A stretch of DNA of 64,000 bases from Tetracentron sinense (Eukaryota; Streptophyta; Magnoliopsida; Trochodendrales; Trochodendraceae), in NCBI GenBank assembly GCA_015143295.1, contig CM026562.1, positions 2,914,001 to 2,978,000 on the forward strand. The letters are read 5' to 3'. Position 1 is the stretch's first letter. Each line of letters starts with the position of its first letter. Below the pieces are notes generated by a model. The model saw nothing but the letters and a program-made list of their open reading frames with translations, was not told where the DNA came from and made no database searches. This document shows positions 62,750-64,000 of this stretch, piece after piece. The position numbers and the translations under genes are program-made.

Positions 62750-64000
62750 ACATATAGGCAATTGATAAGATCATTTTAATTCACTTTGCCTAGCCATGCC
62801 TAATTCTTTTCTTAAAGTACTAAATATTTTATATCGAAAATGTTTAGTTAAGATATCAGCTAATTGGTTGTTTGTATTAATAAACTTTAATACAATTAAT
62901 AAACTCTAATACAACATCTTCATTTTGAACATGGTCTCTTATGAAATGATATCTAATTTCAATATGTTTTGTTCTAGAATATTGAATAGGATTTTTAGTC
63001 ATATATATTGCACTAATGTTATCACATTTGATAGGGATTTTATTATAAAATAATTTGAAATCCTCTAATTGTTGTTTCATCTATAAAGTTTGAGCACAAC
63101 AACTTCCTGCAACCACATACTCAGCTTCAGCTGTAGATAGAGCTACGATATTTTGTTTCTTACTAAACTATGAGACAAGGGAGTGTCCTAGGAAGTGATA
63201 AATACCACTTGTGCTCTTCCGATCAACTTTCCACCCGACAAAGTCCACATCGAAATAACTAATTAGTTCTAGTGAAGTATTCTTGGGATACTACAATCCT
63301 AAGTCAATGACACCTAGCAAGTATTTGAAAATTCTTTTAACAGCTACCATATGAGATTATTTAAGATATGATTAAAATCTAGCACAAATACATAAACTAA
63401 TCATTATATTCGGTCTACTAGCAGTCAAATATAGCAAGCTACCAATCATACATCGGTATGTCTTTTATTCAACACGTATATCTTTTTCATCCTTGTCAAG
63501 CTTTGTAGATGGACTCATTGGAGTATCACTTTCTTTAGAGTTGTCTATCCCAAATTTCTTGAGAAGTTCCTTTGTGTACTTGCCTTGGTTGATGAAGGTT
63601 CTTTCCTTGGCTTACTTTATTTGAAGTCCGAGGAAGAAGTTTAGTTCTCTTATCATACTCATTTCGAACTCATCCTGCATGATCTTAGAAATTTCTTGAC
63701 ACAAGATTTCATTAGTAGACCCAAAAATAATGTCATCAACATAGATTTGCACAATAAGCATGTCTTTATTTTTTGGTCTTTACAAATAAGGTAGTGTCAA
63801 TTTTTTCTCTAATAAAATCATTTTCGAGCAAAAAACCATTGAGTCTATCATACCAAGCTCTAAAAGCTTGTTTTAATCCATATAAAGTCTTAGTTAATTT
63901 ATACACATAATCAGGATATTTGTGATCTTTAAAGCATGGAAGTTGTTTAACATATACTTCCTTCGAAATATATCCATTTAAAAAAACACTTTTAAGATCC
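62750..64000 (-). mobile_element. Ty1/Copia (SIRE-like) RT/RNase H end, continues beyond window
   Basis: Read from the window edge inward on the minus strand, RT remains (about 63990-63500) are followed by RNase H with RKSTSGIYHFLGHSLVS and ALSTAEAEYVVAGSCCAQ (63215-63095). The open stretch 63080-62877 contains KCDNISAIYMTKNPIQYSRT and KHIEIRYHFIRDHVQ. The wording is that of SIRE-type Copia elements. A few breaks are present, and the upstream part lies outside the window. Confidence 0.8.

Overview
This is plant nuclear DNA, almost certainly from a flowering plant. It holds one spliced class III peroxidase gene of typical plant architecture, many Ty1/Copia and Ty3/Gypsy LTR elements (including giant Ogre/Tat-type ones), Mutator-type MITEs and a LINE scrap. 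No bacterial operon, phage or CRISPR locus is present. The species cannot be named from the sequence.

Layout. 1-3006: remains of Copia elements with local repeats. 3007-7200: a Gypsy LTR that holds a younger related solo LTR (4078-6728, exact 5-bp target duplication). 7206-8224: a 5' Copia piece. 8225-14560: the 5' end of an Ogre/Tat element on the minus strand (gag, upstream ORF1 with two coding minisatellites, primer site, an LTR carrying a tandem array of palindromes). 14560-43734: a second Ogre/Tat on the plus strand, split by three later insertions (solo LTR 18410-20437, Copia 21465-30543, solo LTR 30840-34235). Its pieces still read in order: ORF1, gag, protease, a family-typical intron, RT, RNase H, integrase, 3' repeats, LTR. 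43735-46025: the 3' end of another Gypsy element. 46027-49516: a 5'-truncated Copia element between two copies of a ~400-bp segment.

49517-59770 is the gene-bearing, element-poor part. The peroxidase gene (51352-52816, minus, four exons, 328 residues) is intact. Around it are simple repeats, a short unrecognised exon-like ORF (55204-55437) and a group of foldback MITEs. Two of the MITEs have perfect 9-bp target duplications, and a 5'-truncated LINE piece sits between related MITE arms. 59775-64000 returns to Copia remains, including a SIRE-like element on the minus strand that runs off the window.

The only gene with a supportable cellular role is the peroxidase: a secreted haem enzyme of the cell wall or apoplast. 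Everything else is mobile DNA at various stages of decay. The most unusual signal is structural. Seven LTR-type promoters of different families carry clusters of self-complementary 6-10 bp words just upstream of the TATA box, and three LTRs carry arrays of hairpins. In one of these the stems change in a compensating way while the loop stays fixed.
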